Shown here in pieces: positions 6,300-13,566 of a stretch of 13,566 bases of DNA. Made by a program: the position numbers and the translations under genes. The stretch comes from Deltaproteobacteria bacterium (lineage in GTDB: Bacteria; Myxococcota_A; UBA9042; DTJE01): NCBI GenBank assembly GCA_013151875.1, contig JAADHL010000196.1:1-13566 (forward strand), read 5' to 3'. The stretch's first letter is position 1. Each line of letters starts with the position of its first letter. Under the pieces are notes generated by a model. That model was not told the DNA's origin and made no database searches. It saw only the letters and a list, made by a program, of their open reading frames with translations.

Positions 6300-8075
6300 A
6301 TGGCCGAGACCTATCTGGACAGATATGAGGTCGTGAGCGAGGTGGGCCGGGGCGGCATGGCCGTGGTCTACCGCGGTACGGACCACGTGCTGCACAGGCC
6401 GGTCGCAATCAAGGTGCTGCACCCCCACCTGTCCCAGAAGCCGGAGGCCAGGGCCAGATTCGCCAGGGAGGCGCGTGTCATCGCGAAACTGCGCCATCCC
6501 AACGTGGTCGAAGTCTACGATTTTTCCGATGAGGACTGCGAGCGGTCGTTCATCATCCAGGAATTCGTTCCAGGCGACACCCTGGCGGCCTTCATGGAGC
6601 ACAACGACACGTTCCTGCCCGAAATCGGCGCACTGCTGGTCATGGCCATCGGCAGGGCGCTTCAGCACGCCCATGACCACGGCGTAATTCATCGAGACAT
6701 CAAACCCGAAAACATCATGGTCCGCTCGGACGGCGTCCTCAAGCTCATGGATTTCGGGATCGCCCATGTGACCGACATGGAGCACCTGACCATGACGGGG
6801 GCAATCATCGGTTCCCCAGCCCACATGTCGCCGGAACAGGTGGACGGCAAGGCCCTGGACGGAAGGACCGACATCTTCTCGCTGGGCACCCTTTTCTTCA
6901 TGGCGGTGACCGGCCGCATGCCCTTCATTTCGGATACGGCGTCCGGCCTGCTGAGAGCGATAGCCGAGGCCAGAGTACCGGACATTCGAGCCATCACCCG
7001 TAGTTTTCCGGACGACCTGTATCTCATTCTATTGAAGATGATGGCCCGATCCCCGGCGAACAGATATCAGACGGCGGGAGAAGTCGTCGAGGACATCGGG
7101 GAAATCACCTCTTCACTGGGCCTGGAAGCGGATTCGGTAGAGCTGAAGCGGTTCTTCGCCGACCCTGAGGGTCATTCGGCGTCGGTCGGGAAAAGGGTCG
7201 TGGCCGGTCGCCTGAACAGGGCGGACCGCTTCATGCGTGACGGTTCGTTTGCACTCACCATCCGTGAACTCGACGTGATCCTGGCCGCTGATCCGGACAA
7301 CGAGGATGCGAAGAAATGTCTTGACAAGGCCCGCAGAGCCGCACGCCGGAAGGCATTGTCGAAGACGACCGTCATGATGGCCGTCGCTGTCGGCCTTGTT
7401 CTGGGCACTTCGCTGGCGGCCTACAAGTTTGTTCCGGACGCCTTTAAACAATGGACGAATCAGAACACCCAGGAGGCGGCCCGGGCCGGTCTGGGGGAAC
7501 CGCCGGCGCCCGTTGGGCCCTCACTGAAGCCGGGCGGGACCCCGCGTCGTCCGCTGGAAAGGATCGAATCCACAAAAACGCGACATACGGTCGCCACCAG
7601 GCGATCCAGGCCGGAAGCGGCCGCCAGAAAGGGACGTGAACTGCTGCCCGTCGTGATTCAGGCCAACCCTCCCGCGGTGCGCATAGAGGTAGACGGCGTG
7701 TTCAAGGGATTCGGCACGACCGGCCGGATCATGCTGCCCGCCGGTCGACGCAAGGTCAGGCTGACACACCCTCGGTGCGATATCTGCCGTTCGGTCGAAT
7801 ACACGTTCAACCTGGACCCGGCCAATCCGCTCAAGGCGCCCCTGCGCTATTCGATCGCGTATAAGGACGCGTCCCTGATGGTAAACGGACCCGCGGGTGG
7901 GCGCGTGCTGGTGAACGGCGTCCCCAGGGGCGGCACTAATCGTCTGCTCAAGGTGCCCATGAGGCAGCCAGGGCCTCTGGAAGTGACGGTGGCCGTATCG
8001 GTCAAGGGTGGGCCGACGCGCACCACCAGGGCAACATTGTCGCCCGCGAAGACCACTGTGGTCGCGGTGGAGTGA
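6300..8075 (+). CDS. Membrane Ser/Thr protein kinase with C-terminal PEGA domain
   Basis: This 591-residue Hanks-type kinase has an intact catalytic core: glycine loop GRGGMAVV (residues 17-23), Lys38 in VAIK, HRDIKPEN (131-138), DFG (151-153) and an SPE in place of the usual APE. After the kinase domain (about 9-275), a helical TPR-like stretch (about 305-350) leads to a single membrane span (about 357-375). A Pro/Arg-rich linker then precedes a PEGA-type beta domain from about 451, with ANPPAVRIEVDG and a Cys-X2-Cys pair (CDIC). The topology puts the kinase in the cytoplasm and the PEGA part outside the membrane, where it could sense surface or cell-wall ligands. The ATG follows GAGG at 7 nt. 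It is convergent with the sigma-54 activator gene, and no substrate is visible nearby. Confidence 0.95.
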   Translation: MAETYLDRYEVVSEVGRGGMAVVYRGTDHVLHRPVAIKVLHPHLSQKPEARARFAREARVIAKLRHPNVVEVYDFSDEDCERSFIIQEFVPGDTLAAFMEHNDTFLPEIGALLVMAIGRALQHAHDHGVIHRDIKPENIMVRSDGVLKLMDFGIAHVTDMEHLTMTGAIIGSPAHMSPEQVDGKALDGRTDIFSLGTLFFMAVTGRMPFISDTASGLLRAIAEARVPDIRAITRSFPDDLYLILLKMMARSPANRYQTAGEVVEDIGEITSSLGLEADSVELKRFFADPEGHSASVGKRVVAGRLNRADRFMRDGSFALTIRELDVILAADPDNEDAKKCLDKARRAARRKALSKTTVMMAVAVGLVLGTSLAAYKFVPDAFKQWTNQNTQEAARAGLGEPPAPVGPSLKPGGTPRRPLERIESTKTRHTVATRRSRPEAAARKGRELLPVVIQANPPAVRIEVDGVFKGFGTTGRIMLPAGRRKVRLTHPRCDICRSVEYTFNLDPANPLKAPLRYSIAYKDASLMVNGPAGGRVLVNGVPRGGTNRLLKVPMRQPGPLEVTVAVSVKGGPTRTTRATLSPAKTTVVAVE

Positions 8076-8104
8076 TTGTTTTCTTCGCGGGTTGACGTCC
8101 ACGC

Positions 8105-8122
8105 CCGGCGCACCTGCGCCGG
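8105..8122. terminator. GC-rich hairpin between convergent genes
   Basis: CCGGCGC (8105-8111) and GCGCCGG (8116-8122) form a perfect 7-bp stem with an ACCT loop, lying between the stops of the convergent kinase and sigma-54 activator genes. No T tract follows in either direction, so it is at best a weak or factor-dependent bidirectional terminator. Confidence 0.35.
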
Positions 8123-8166
8123 TCGTCTCGTATTCCAAAGACCGTGCTTTATGGGGCCTTGCATTT

Positions 8167-9300
8167 TCATGCCGCCGCTATTCTGCCCCTCTTCAGGCGA
8201 TAGTAAAACGTGGACCTGGGCAACCCGCTCATGGCTATCTGATGCCCCCTTGTGACCCTGGCGGGCAGGGTGGGGAAGTCCACGGCGGCCTTCAATGGGA
8301 AAGGCGCCGCCGACAGCGACTGAGCCACAACCGCTTGCGTCAGATTGTGGCCCAGAGTGAACACCGATGCCCGCCGGATCACGTTGCGCAGTTCCCTGGC
8401 GTTCCCGGGCCAGGCGTTTTCCATGATCAGGGCCGATGCCCCGGGCGAAAGCCTCGGCGTCCCGGGCAGTTCCCCACAGAAACTCGCCGCTATTACTGGA
8501 ATGTCCTCCCTGCGATCCCTCAAAGGGGGCAGGCTCAATACCAGGCAGGACAGGCGTTGCAGCAGGTCCAGCCTGAACCGACCCTCCCGTACGTCCAGGG
8601 ACAGGTCGTGATTGGTGGCCGCCACTATCCGGGCCCGTACTTTGGCCGGTTTGTCGGACCCGATCCGCGTCACCGAACCGGATTCCACGGCCCTCAGGAT
8701 CTTGGCCTGGATCGATGGACTGGCGTCTCCGATTTCGTCCAGGAAGAGGGTCCCTTCCCCAGCGGCCTCGAAGGCGCCCGCGCGCGAGCCGGCAGCCCCG
8801 GTGAAGGCCCCTCTGACCCAGCCGAACAGTTCCGCCTCGGCCAGATCGGCGGGGATCGCGGCCATGTTCACCACCACGAACGGGGCCTTTGGTCCCCTGC
8901 CTAGGTCGTGGATGGCCCTGGCGGCCAGTTCCTTTCCGGTTCCAGATTCCCCCAGCAGCAGCACGGGCTCAGGGGTCGGCGCGTACAAGGCAAGCAGGTG
9001 AAAGACCCGGGCCATGGCCTCGGAAACGGCCACCATGCGATCCCCCAGTTTGATTGCCGCTACGCCGTTTTCCTGCCGGACGGCCTCATGGCAACTGGTC
9101 GGCAGCCCCCCCAGGGGGAACGCGCGGCCGTATCCGATAGAGGCGGGGACCGCGCCGTCCCGCTTCACGCCTTCCAGGGACACGCCGTCCATGGTGGCTT
9201 TCGCCCGTATGCCGGCGGCCCACTGCACCTCACTGGGTCCCCGACCGATCCACTGCACCATCGTTTTCCGTCCTAATGTCGCAACCAGCACGCTTTTCAT
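8167..9300 (-). CDS. Sigma-54-dependent transcriptional activator without a receiver domain
   Basis: A 377-residue AAA+ activator with all motifs needed to remodel sigma-54 RNA polymerase: Walker A GESGTGKE (117-124), the GAFTGA loop (164-169), Walker B LFLDEIG (185-191), sensor I ATN (228-230) and WPGN-ARELRN (297-306). The C-terminal helix-turn-helix of Fis type (GLPRSTFYYRLKR, about 359-371) binds upstream activator DNA. The N-terminal 85 residues match no receiver, GAF or PAS that I recognise. The start at 9300 follows GGAGG at 5 nt; an upstream GTG at 9333 has no such site. It reads divergently from tatA across 137 bp. I see no clear sigma-54 promoter in the window, so its targets may lie elsewhere. 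Confidence 0.93.
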   Translation of the reverse strand: MKSVLVATLGRKTMVQWIGRGPSEVQWAAGIRAKATMDGVSLEGVKRDGAVPASIGYGRAFPLGGLPTSCHEAVRQENGVAAIKLGDRMVAVSEAMARVFHLLALYAPTPEPVLLLGESGTGKELAARAIHDLGRGPKAPFVVVNMAAIPADLAEAELFGWVRGAFTGAAGSRAGAFEAAGEGTLFLDEIGDASPSIQAKILRAVESGSVTRIGSDKPAKVRARIVAATNHDLSLDVREGRFRLDLLQRLSCLVLSLPPLRDRREDIPVIAASFCGELPGTPRLSPGASALIMENAWPGNARELRNVIRRASVFTLGHNLTQAVVAQSLSAAPFPLKAAVDFPTLPARVTRGHQIAMSGLPRSTFYYRLKRGRIAAA

Positions 9301-9373
9301 CGATGCCTCCTTTGCAGTAATATCGACGCCCACCCTGCCGGCGTTTCACCGTCCGAACCGCGACAATGCTTCT

Positions 9374-9402
9374 TTGACACGAAATCCGCCTTTTGTTATC
9401 GT
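9374..9402 (+). promoter_or_regulatory. Probable sigma-70 promoter of the tat run
   Basis: A perfect -35 TTGACA (9374-9379) is followed after 17 bp by TATCGT (9397-9402), matching the -10 at four positions. Transcription would begin near 9409, leaving a leader of about 29 nt with GGGGTGAG just before the tatA ATG at 9438. It could drive tatA, tatC, the endonuclease-III-related gene and the peptidase-like gene together. Confidence 0.55.
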
Positions 9403-9437
9403 GATTTCGGTACATTGCAAACCTGCGGGGTGAGTTG

Positions 9438-9716
9438 ATGTTCGGACTCGGGTGGACGGAAATCCTGGTAATCCTGGGCGTGGCGCTCCTGGTTCTGGGT
9501 CCGGCCAAGCTGCCTCAGATAGCCAAATCTCTGGGTCGGGGCATCAGGGACTTCCGCAGGGCCGTGAACAGCCTTGATGAGGACCCGCCGCCCAAAAAGG
9601 CGGTCAATCAGACCGAGATCCCCGCGCCTCGGGGCGAAGCCGCTGAACCCGCCGCTCCCGAACCCAAGCCACAGACCGCTGCGCCGCCCCCGGAAAAGCC
9701 GGAAGAAGGCGTATAA
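9438..9716 (+). CDS. tatA: Twin-arginine translocase subunit TatA/TatB family
   Basis: The 92-residue protein has one N-terminal membrane helix (about residues 5-20, MFGLGWTEILVILGVALLVL), a hinge (GPAKLP) and an amphipathic helix (QIAKSLGRGIRDFRRA), followed by a Pro/Ala/Glu-rich tail. TatA multimers build the pore that lets folded twin-arginine proteins cross the inner membrane. The FG near the start is TatA-like, whereas Glu at position 8 in the membrane helix is a TatB-like feature, so this single protein may do both jobs, as in TatA-TatC systems. ATG at 9438 is preferred over a TTG three bases upstream because of the spacing to GGGGTGAG. tatC follows after 29 bp. Confidence 0.92.
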   Translation: MFGLGWTEILVILGVALLVLGPAKLPQIAKSLGRGIRDFRRAVNSLDEDPPPKKAVNQTEIPAPRGEAAEPAAPEPKPQTAAPPPEKPEEGV

Positions 9717-9745
9717 TCCATCTGCCTCGAACGAGCGCCCGACCC

Positions 9746-11194
9746 ATGGAAGACCGGCCAATGTCCTTCACCGATCACCTTGGGGAACTTCGGTCCAGGC
9801 TCCTGAGGTCCCTGTTGGCGGTGGCCGTCCTCTTTTTCGTGGCGTACGCGTTTCATGACAGACTGTTCCGAATAATTGCCAGACCGGTCATGCAGGCCCT
9901 TCGCGCACACGGGATTTACGCCCTGCAGGCCCTGCAGGTGACCGAAACGATAACGGTCTATATTCAAGTCTCGCTGGTCGCGGCGATAATCCTGGCGGCG
10001 CCGTACATCTTTTACCAACTGTGGGCATTCGTGGCGCCAGGACTGTACTCGCGCGAAAAACGGTACGTGCTTCCCATCGTAATCCTGATTTCCGCCTTCT
10101 TCGTCCTGGGGGTGGTCTTTTGTTATTTCGTTTTCCTGCCGATGGTGGTTGATTTCCTGGTGGGCTTCACGATCGGGTCGGGAGACATCACCCTTTTGCC
10201 CACGGTGGAAAAGACTTTCGGATTCACCACCCTGTTTCCCCTGGTATTCGGACTGCTGTTCCAGTTGCCCCTGCTGATGTTCTTTCTTTCCCTGTTGGGC
10301 GTTGTCGATCACGTCAAACTGCTTCGGTTCAGCCGCTATTTCGTGGTGTTGTCGTTCCTGCTGGGCGCACTGTTCACGCCGCCGGACCCCCTTTCCCAGG
10401 CCCTCATGGCGGTGCCGATATGCCTGCTGTATTTCGTTGGGGTGGCTTTTTCGTGGGTGGCGGGGCTGCTGAGGAGGGACGGCCCCTCCCGGGTTCTGCC
10501 GACAGTGGTGGCGACGACCATCGTGCTGGTGTTCGCCGCGCTGATTGTGACGGCATCATACCTTTGGAACCACCAGGACGAATCGCCGGACATCATGTCC
10601 GCTGCCTCCACCGATGCCCAGTTCATCATGAGGGCCAATCCCGCGTCGTCGATCGGCAGGTCCGTGCTGGGCGCGGCCGGTGTCCCGAAAGCGGTTCTGG
10701 ATGCCGACAACCTCCCTGAATCCGTGTTCATGGTGGGGAAAGGCGGCCCCCCGGCATGGCTGGCTTGGGGCGGCGGATACAAGTGCGCGGGCAGGCGGGC
10801 GGGCGACGGGGGACTGTGCGTCCTTGCTGGTGAGTGGCAGGCCCCGACCGCGGAAAACAAGCGGCCCGTCGACTCCCCCGAATCATCCCGGGTCGGGGAC
10901 ATGACCAAAGGGCCGGTCGCGCTCAAGGTGCGGGCCGAATGCCTGGGAAAGGTCACCCCCTTTGGAATGGGACCGGGCGGCGCGTCCGGTCTGAACGCCC
11001 TGGTGATTGCCGAACCGTCCGGGCTGTTCCGTGTGGAACTGGAATTCATGGCGGCCGGGGAGGGCGGGACACCGCTCTCGACCGCTGGATGGCCTCGGTC
11101 AGGGATCACTGGGTTCCGGAAAGGGTGCCTCGGGCCCTGCTGTCTTCCACGTTGGGCCGGGTGCTGGCCTGGTCTGAAGGGGATTTCGAACTGA
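9746..11194 (+). CDS. tatC: TatC with extra membrane span and C-terminal domain (frame broken near 11066)
   Basis: TatC binds the twin-arginine signal. Residues 1-250 are a normal TatC: MSFTDHLGELRSRL at the N-terminus, six membrane spans, and FGLLFQLP in span 4, where Gln sits at the position often held by Glu. A seventh span (about 252-273) and a tail of some 170 residues not seen in ordinary TatC follow; with an odd number of spans the tail should be periplasmic. At about 11066-11068 the frame breaks: this frame ends at 11194 with low-quality sequence, while the next frame continues to 11319 with normal composition. One extra G there would give 524 residues. The start may be 9746 or the ATG at 9761, which has GGAAG upstream. 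The tail function is unknown to me. Confidence 0.9.
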   Translation: MEDRPMSFTDHLGELRSRLLRSLLAVAVLFFVAYAFHDRLFRIIARPVMQALRAHGIYALQALQVTETITVYIQVSLVAAIILAAPYIFYQLWAFVAPGLYSREKRYVLPIVILISAFFVLGVVFCYFVFLPMVVDFLVGFTIGSGDITLLPTVEKTFGFTTLFPLVFGLLFQLPLLMFFLSLLGVVDHVKLLRFSRYFVVLSFLLGALFTPPDPLSQALMAVPICLLYFVGVAFSWVAGLLRRDGPSRVLPTVVATTIVLVFAALIVTASYLWNHQDESPDIMSAASTDAQFIMRANPASSIGRSVLGAAGVPKAVLDADNLPESVFMVGKGGPPAWLAWGGGYKCAGRRAGDGGLCVLAGEWQAPTAENKRPVDSPESSRVGDMTKGPVALKVRAECLGKVTPFGMGPGGASGLNALVIAEPSGLFRVELEFMAAGEGGTPLSTAGWPRSGITGFRKGCLGPCCLPRWAGCWPGLKGISN

Positions 11195-11319
11195 AAACGG
11201 GCGGCAGGGGTCTGACCCTGTCCATGACCGCCTCCTCGGGGCGCGTGGCCCGCATCATCGATGAACTTGTCAAGGGATTGATACACGATTGCCGAAAAAA
11301 ACCCGTAAAGAAAGACTGA
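11066..11319 (+). other. Displaced C-terminal coding frame of the TatC extension
   Basis: From 11068 a -1 frame relative to tatC reads GAC ACC GCT and on to TGA at 11317-11319. Its codons end mostly in G or C and encode a well-formed stretch, including DRWMASVRDHWVPERV and RVARIIDELVKG, with no own start or Shine-Dalgarno. It therefore looks like the real end of the TatC extension, and a missing G in the G-rich region 11048-11070 is the simplest cause. A heptameric slippery site is not present. The tail overlaps the next gene by 31 bp. Confidence 0.7.
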
Positions 11320-12014
11320 CGACCGACACCGACGCCTCAGACCGGCTACCGGCTGAGATATACCGCCGCCTCGAAGGCAGCAGGGGCCGCCAGGGATGGT
11401 GGCCGGGCGAGACCCCGTTCGAGGTGGTCGTGGGCGCGGTGCTCACCCAGAACACGGCCTGGACCAACGTAGAAAAGGCCATAGCCGCCTTGAAGGACGC
11501 CGGGGCGCTGGACCCGTGGACCATCATGGACATGGATCACGACGCGCTGGCCGCCCTGATCCGTCCGGCCGGGTACTTCAACGTAAAGGCCCGCAGGCTG
11601 AAAGCGGTCGTTTCGTTTCTTATCGACGAGGTCGCCGGGGACGTGCCCGCCCTTGGGCTTCTGGACCTGGACGATGCCAGACGCCGCCTCCTGGCGGTCC
11701 ACGGCGTCGGAAAAGAGACGGCCGACTCCATCCTCCTGTACGCCCTGGAAAAACCGTCCTTCGTGGTGGACGCGTACACGCGGCGCATCTTCGGTCGCTT
11801 GGGGGTCCTGGACCCACGGGCCGATTACGACGAGATACGCGCCTTCTTCCAGAAAACTCTGAGGCGTGACGTGGACCTGTACAACGATTACCACGCGCAG
11901 ATCGTTATCCACGGCAAGCTGGTGTGCCGCGCAAGGCCCCTGTGTTCGGACTGCGTCCTGGCCGATTTGTGCGCCGCCGATTCGGCGGGGGATGGTGCTC
12001 ATGGCCACGACTGA
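11289..12014 (+). CDS. Endonuclease III-related HhH-GPD DNA glycosylase (COG2231-like)
   Basis: The 241-residue protein belongs to the HhH-GPD base-excision glycosylases that remove damaged bases. Typical blocks are WWPGETPFEVVVGAVLTQNT, the helix-hairpin-helix VHGVGKETADS (about 137-147), Asp161 in VDAYTRR, which is the catalytic acid, and four C-terminal cysteines (213, 219, 222, 228; C-X5-C-X2-C-X5-C) for an iron-sulfur cluster. Where bifunctional endonuclease III has the lyase lysine, this protein has Glu142, so strand cleavage by that lysine is not expected; this is common in the related-protein branch. The start is TTG at 11289, as no ATG is available early enough and it lies inside the end of the TatC extension. 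It overlaps the next gene by 14 bp. Confidence 0.88.
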   Translation: MPKKTRKERLTTDTDASDRLPAEIYRRLEGSRGRQGWWPGETPFEVVVGAVLTQNTAWTNVEKAIAALKDAGALDPWTIMDMDHDALAALIRPAGYFNVKARRLKAVVSFLIDEVAGDVPALGLLDLDDARRRLLAVHGVGKETADSILLYALEKPSFVVDAYTRRIFGRLGVLDPRADYDEIRAFFQKTLRRDVDLYNDYHAQIVIHGKLVCRARPLCSDCVLADLCAADSAGDGAHGHD

Positions 12015-12927
12015 GTCTGAACGGAGGGCTGGACGCCGGATCCCGTTCGCAGTCGCGGGGCGGCTGTGCGACATCCTTATTCCGGGCCTGGGCATGCTGC
12101 TTACTGGGCGCGCTGGGATCGGCTGGGCGGCGATCGTGGGCTGGGCCCTGGCGATCGTGTCGGTAGCCTCGTCAATATGCCTGTTGGGCCTGCACCCCTT
12201 GCGCGGGCTCATGGTCCTGGGCGCGCTGTACGCGGCGATTGAGGCCCTCCTGGCCATGGCGCCCCAGGGGCTCGACAACGGCATTCTGCCCATGCGCGCT
12301 TTCAAGGGAGCGGTGGTGTTCGCGGCCCTGCTGGCGGCGTGCTCCGGCCTGATAATCCGGCCATGGTGCACTGCGTTGAGAGTGGCGGACCTGTGCGAGT
12401 ACCCCGGGCTTGTACCCGGCGAGGTCGTGCTGATGCGAAGGACTGAACCATCAAAGGACCCGCCGAAACCAGGTGAGTTGGTGGCGGCGCAAACGGACGA
12501 CGGTCATGTGATGATTGCGCGTGTCGCCGGCATGCAGGGCGACCGGATCGACCTATCCGGCCCTACCCTGAAGATCAACGACGCCGTGGTCGAATCAGAG
12601 GCGCTCGGCACGGTCAGGATGCCCGAGGGTGAAGACCCGCTGCCCGAAGAGACCAGGTCTCTACGCGTCTATCGGGAGGTCCTGGGAGGTGTGGGGCATA
12701 TGTTCTTTTTCAGCTCAGGGGTCGTCATGGCGCCGTCGAGCCATGAGGTCCCCAAAGGGAGCGTGTTCCTGCTGTGCGACAACCGATCCACGGCCCAGTC
12801 AACCGATTCGAGGGCTGTCGGCGCCGTTTCCACTGATTCCATCCTCGGCATCCCAGGCATGATCATCTGGTCTTCCACCCCAAACGGGCGGATCCGTTTG
12901 GACAGGATCGGCGCGGTCTGGAAATAG
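12001..12927 (+). CDS. Signal peptidase I-fold membrane protein lacking the catalytic Ser-Lys dyad
   Basis: The 308-residue protein has an N-terminal membrane part (about residues 15-120, three or four hydrophobic spans including ILIPGLGMLL) and a C-terminal domain of the S26 signal peptidase I type. Box E, CDNRSTAQSTDSR (259-271), and the IARVAGMQGDRI block (172-183) are clear. Aligning by eye, the nucleophile position of S-M-x-P is Cys132 (DLCEYPG), and the general-base lysine position is Ala173. If so, the protein cannot work as a normal Ser-Lys leader peptidase and may act as a binding or scaffolding protein. Start 12001 has GGGGGA at 8 nt; an in-frame ATG at 11992 is possible. It ends 4 bp before the convergent barrel gene. 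Confidence 0.8.
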   Translation: MATTESERRAGRRIPFAVAGRLCDILIPGLGMLLTGRAGIGWAAIVGWALAIVSVASSICLLGLHPLRGLMVLGALYAAIEALLAMAPQGLDNGILPMRAFKGAVVFAALLAACSGLIIRPWCTALRVADLCEYPGLVPGEVVLMRRTEPSKDPPKPGELVAAQTDDGHVMIARVAGMQGDRIDLSGPTLKINDAVVESEALGTVRMPEGEDPLPEETRSLRVYREVLGGVGHMFFFSSGVVMAPSSHEVPKGSVFLLCDNRSTAQSTDSRAVGAVSTDSILGIPGMIIWSSTPNGRIRLDRIGAVWK

Positions 12928-12931
12928 GCCG

Positions 12932-13566
12932 TCAGCGCCAGACCCATCCCAAGACAAGGCGGCCCATGAATCCCCAGGTATCTGGTTTGGATGAGCCGGG
13001 TTGAACGGTTTGATTGGATGTGTGGGCATATACGGCGGCCGCGTTGAACTTCAGATAGAAGTCGGCCGGCAGGTCAAAGCTCATGGTCGGGCCGAACAGC
13101 AGCTTTGCGCCACCCTCGGCCTCATCCGGATCGAAAAACCCCTCCAGGTCCTCGCCTGCTATCTCCAGACCCAGGCGGTACCAATCGAAGAACCCGTATG
13201 ACAGGGCAAAGGAGGTCATTACATCGACCTCGTCCCTCCCCGCGCTGCCCACCGGGATCTCCACCAGTCCGCTGAGGCTGATGTCCAGCGCGTCGAAGCT
13301 GCGCCCCAGAGTCAGACGGACGCGGGGGACGTGATCGCCTCGGTAGTCGTATATGTAACCGGCGCCGAGGTCCATGTTGATGTAGTGTCGTTCCTGTTGC
13401 AGGACCCTCCCAATGATCTCGATTGAGCCGGCAGCGCCTCTGTAATCCCCGTTGGAGCTGTCGATGACCATGCCGCCGAACGCCTCGATACCCAGGCGTT
13501 CAAGAGGCTGGAAACGCACGCGAAGCCCCTGCTCGATGCCTTTCGGAATGAAATTCCGACTGTCGC
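12932..13566 (-). CDS. Probable outer-membrane beta-barrel protein, N-terminus outside window
   Basis: The frame is open to the window end, so the GTG at 13519 is internal and the N-terminus with any signal peptide is missing. The visible 211 residues alternate polar and hydrophobic residues in many short strands separated by Gly, Asp and Asn turns, for example IEAFGGMVID, LTLGRSFDALDISLSGLVEI and LVLGWVWR at the end, as in transmembrane beta-barrels. It lacks a terminal Phe, the usual assembly signal. No pathway or ligand can be named. It converges on the peptidase-like gene. Confidence 0.6.
   Translation of the reverse strand, partial: DSRNFIPKGIEQGLRVRFQPLERLGIEAFGGMVIDSSNGDYRGAAGSIEIIGRVLQQERHYINMDLGAGYIYDYRGDHVPRVRLTLGRSFDALDISLSGLVEIPVGSAGRDEVDVMTSFALSYGFFDWYRLGLEIAGEDLEGFFDPDEAEGGAKLLFGPTMSFDLPADFYLKFNAAAVYAHTSNQTVQPGSSKPDTWGFMGRLVLGWVWR

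Noticed and set aside
9046..9300. CARF-like N-terminal domain of the sigma-54 activator
   Set aside because: Only the first ten residues resemble a Rossmann strand and the region is too short for a CARF domain.

Overview
The window is about 13.6 kb of GC-rich, gene-dense bacterial DNA on a chromosome-like background. I see no insertion sequence, phage gene, CRISPR array, rRNA or tRNA. A PEGA-domain Ser/Thr kinase, a sigma-54 activator, a DUF465 protein, an extended TatC and a signal-peptidase-fold protein with added N-terminal membrane helices together suggest a Deltaproteobacteria-like lineage in the old broad sense (Myxococcota, Bradymonadota, Desulfobacterota or relatives). This is an inference from gene content, not a phylogenetic placement.

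Layout. Positions 2-871 (+) hold the C-terminal two thirds of an SCP2-type thiolase cut by the window edge. Converging on it is a 67-residue four-cysteine protein (887-1090, -) with its own consensus-like promoter, a nested inverted repeat over the promoter, and a strong Shine-Dalgarno. Positions 1243-5785 (-) are one compact gene run: HU, then kamB, kamD and kamE (an adenosylcobalamin/PLP aminomutase of the lysine 5,6-aminomutase type plus its accessory P-loop protein), then an agmatinase/arginase-family ureohydrolase. The last four genes are joined by three successive 4-bp ATGA overlaps. A DUF465 gene (5953-6174, -) lies upstream. A divergent membrane Ser/Thr kinase with a C-terminal PEGA domain follows (6300-8075, +). 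A sigma-54-dependent activator (8167-9300, -) converges on the kinase and diverges from tatA.

Positions 9438-12927 (+) form a second run: tatA, an unusually long tatC, an endonuclease-III-related gene and a signal-peptidase-I-fold gene. TatC carries a seventh membrane segment and an extra C-terminal domain, and the reading frame breaks near 11066. The signal-peptidase-like protein has the fold motifs but apparently lacks both catalytic residues. The window ends in a partial, probable outer-membrane beta-barrel gene (12932-13566, -).

How the genes work together. The kam run would isomerise a diamino acid using B12. The neighbouring ureohydrolase suggests a guanidino compound or its amine product feeds the same route, but the ureohydrolase lacks one expected manganese ligand (Asp to Gly), so its activity is open. 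The rest of the lysine fermentation set (kamA, kamC, kdd, kce, kal) is absent here. The tat run handles export of folded proteins, with a lipid-facing or periplasmic role likely for the odd TatC tail and the catalytically altered peptidase. The observations I rate highest are the pseudo-signal peptidase, the TatC fusion and its frame break, the altered ureohydrolase inside the kam operon, and the small Cys protein with its promoter-overlapping dyad.
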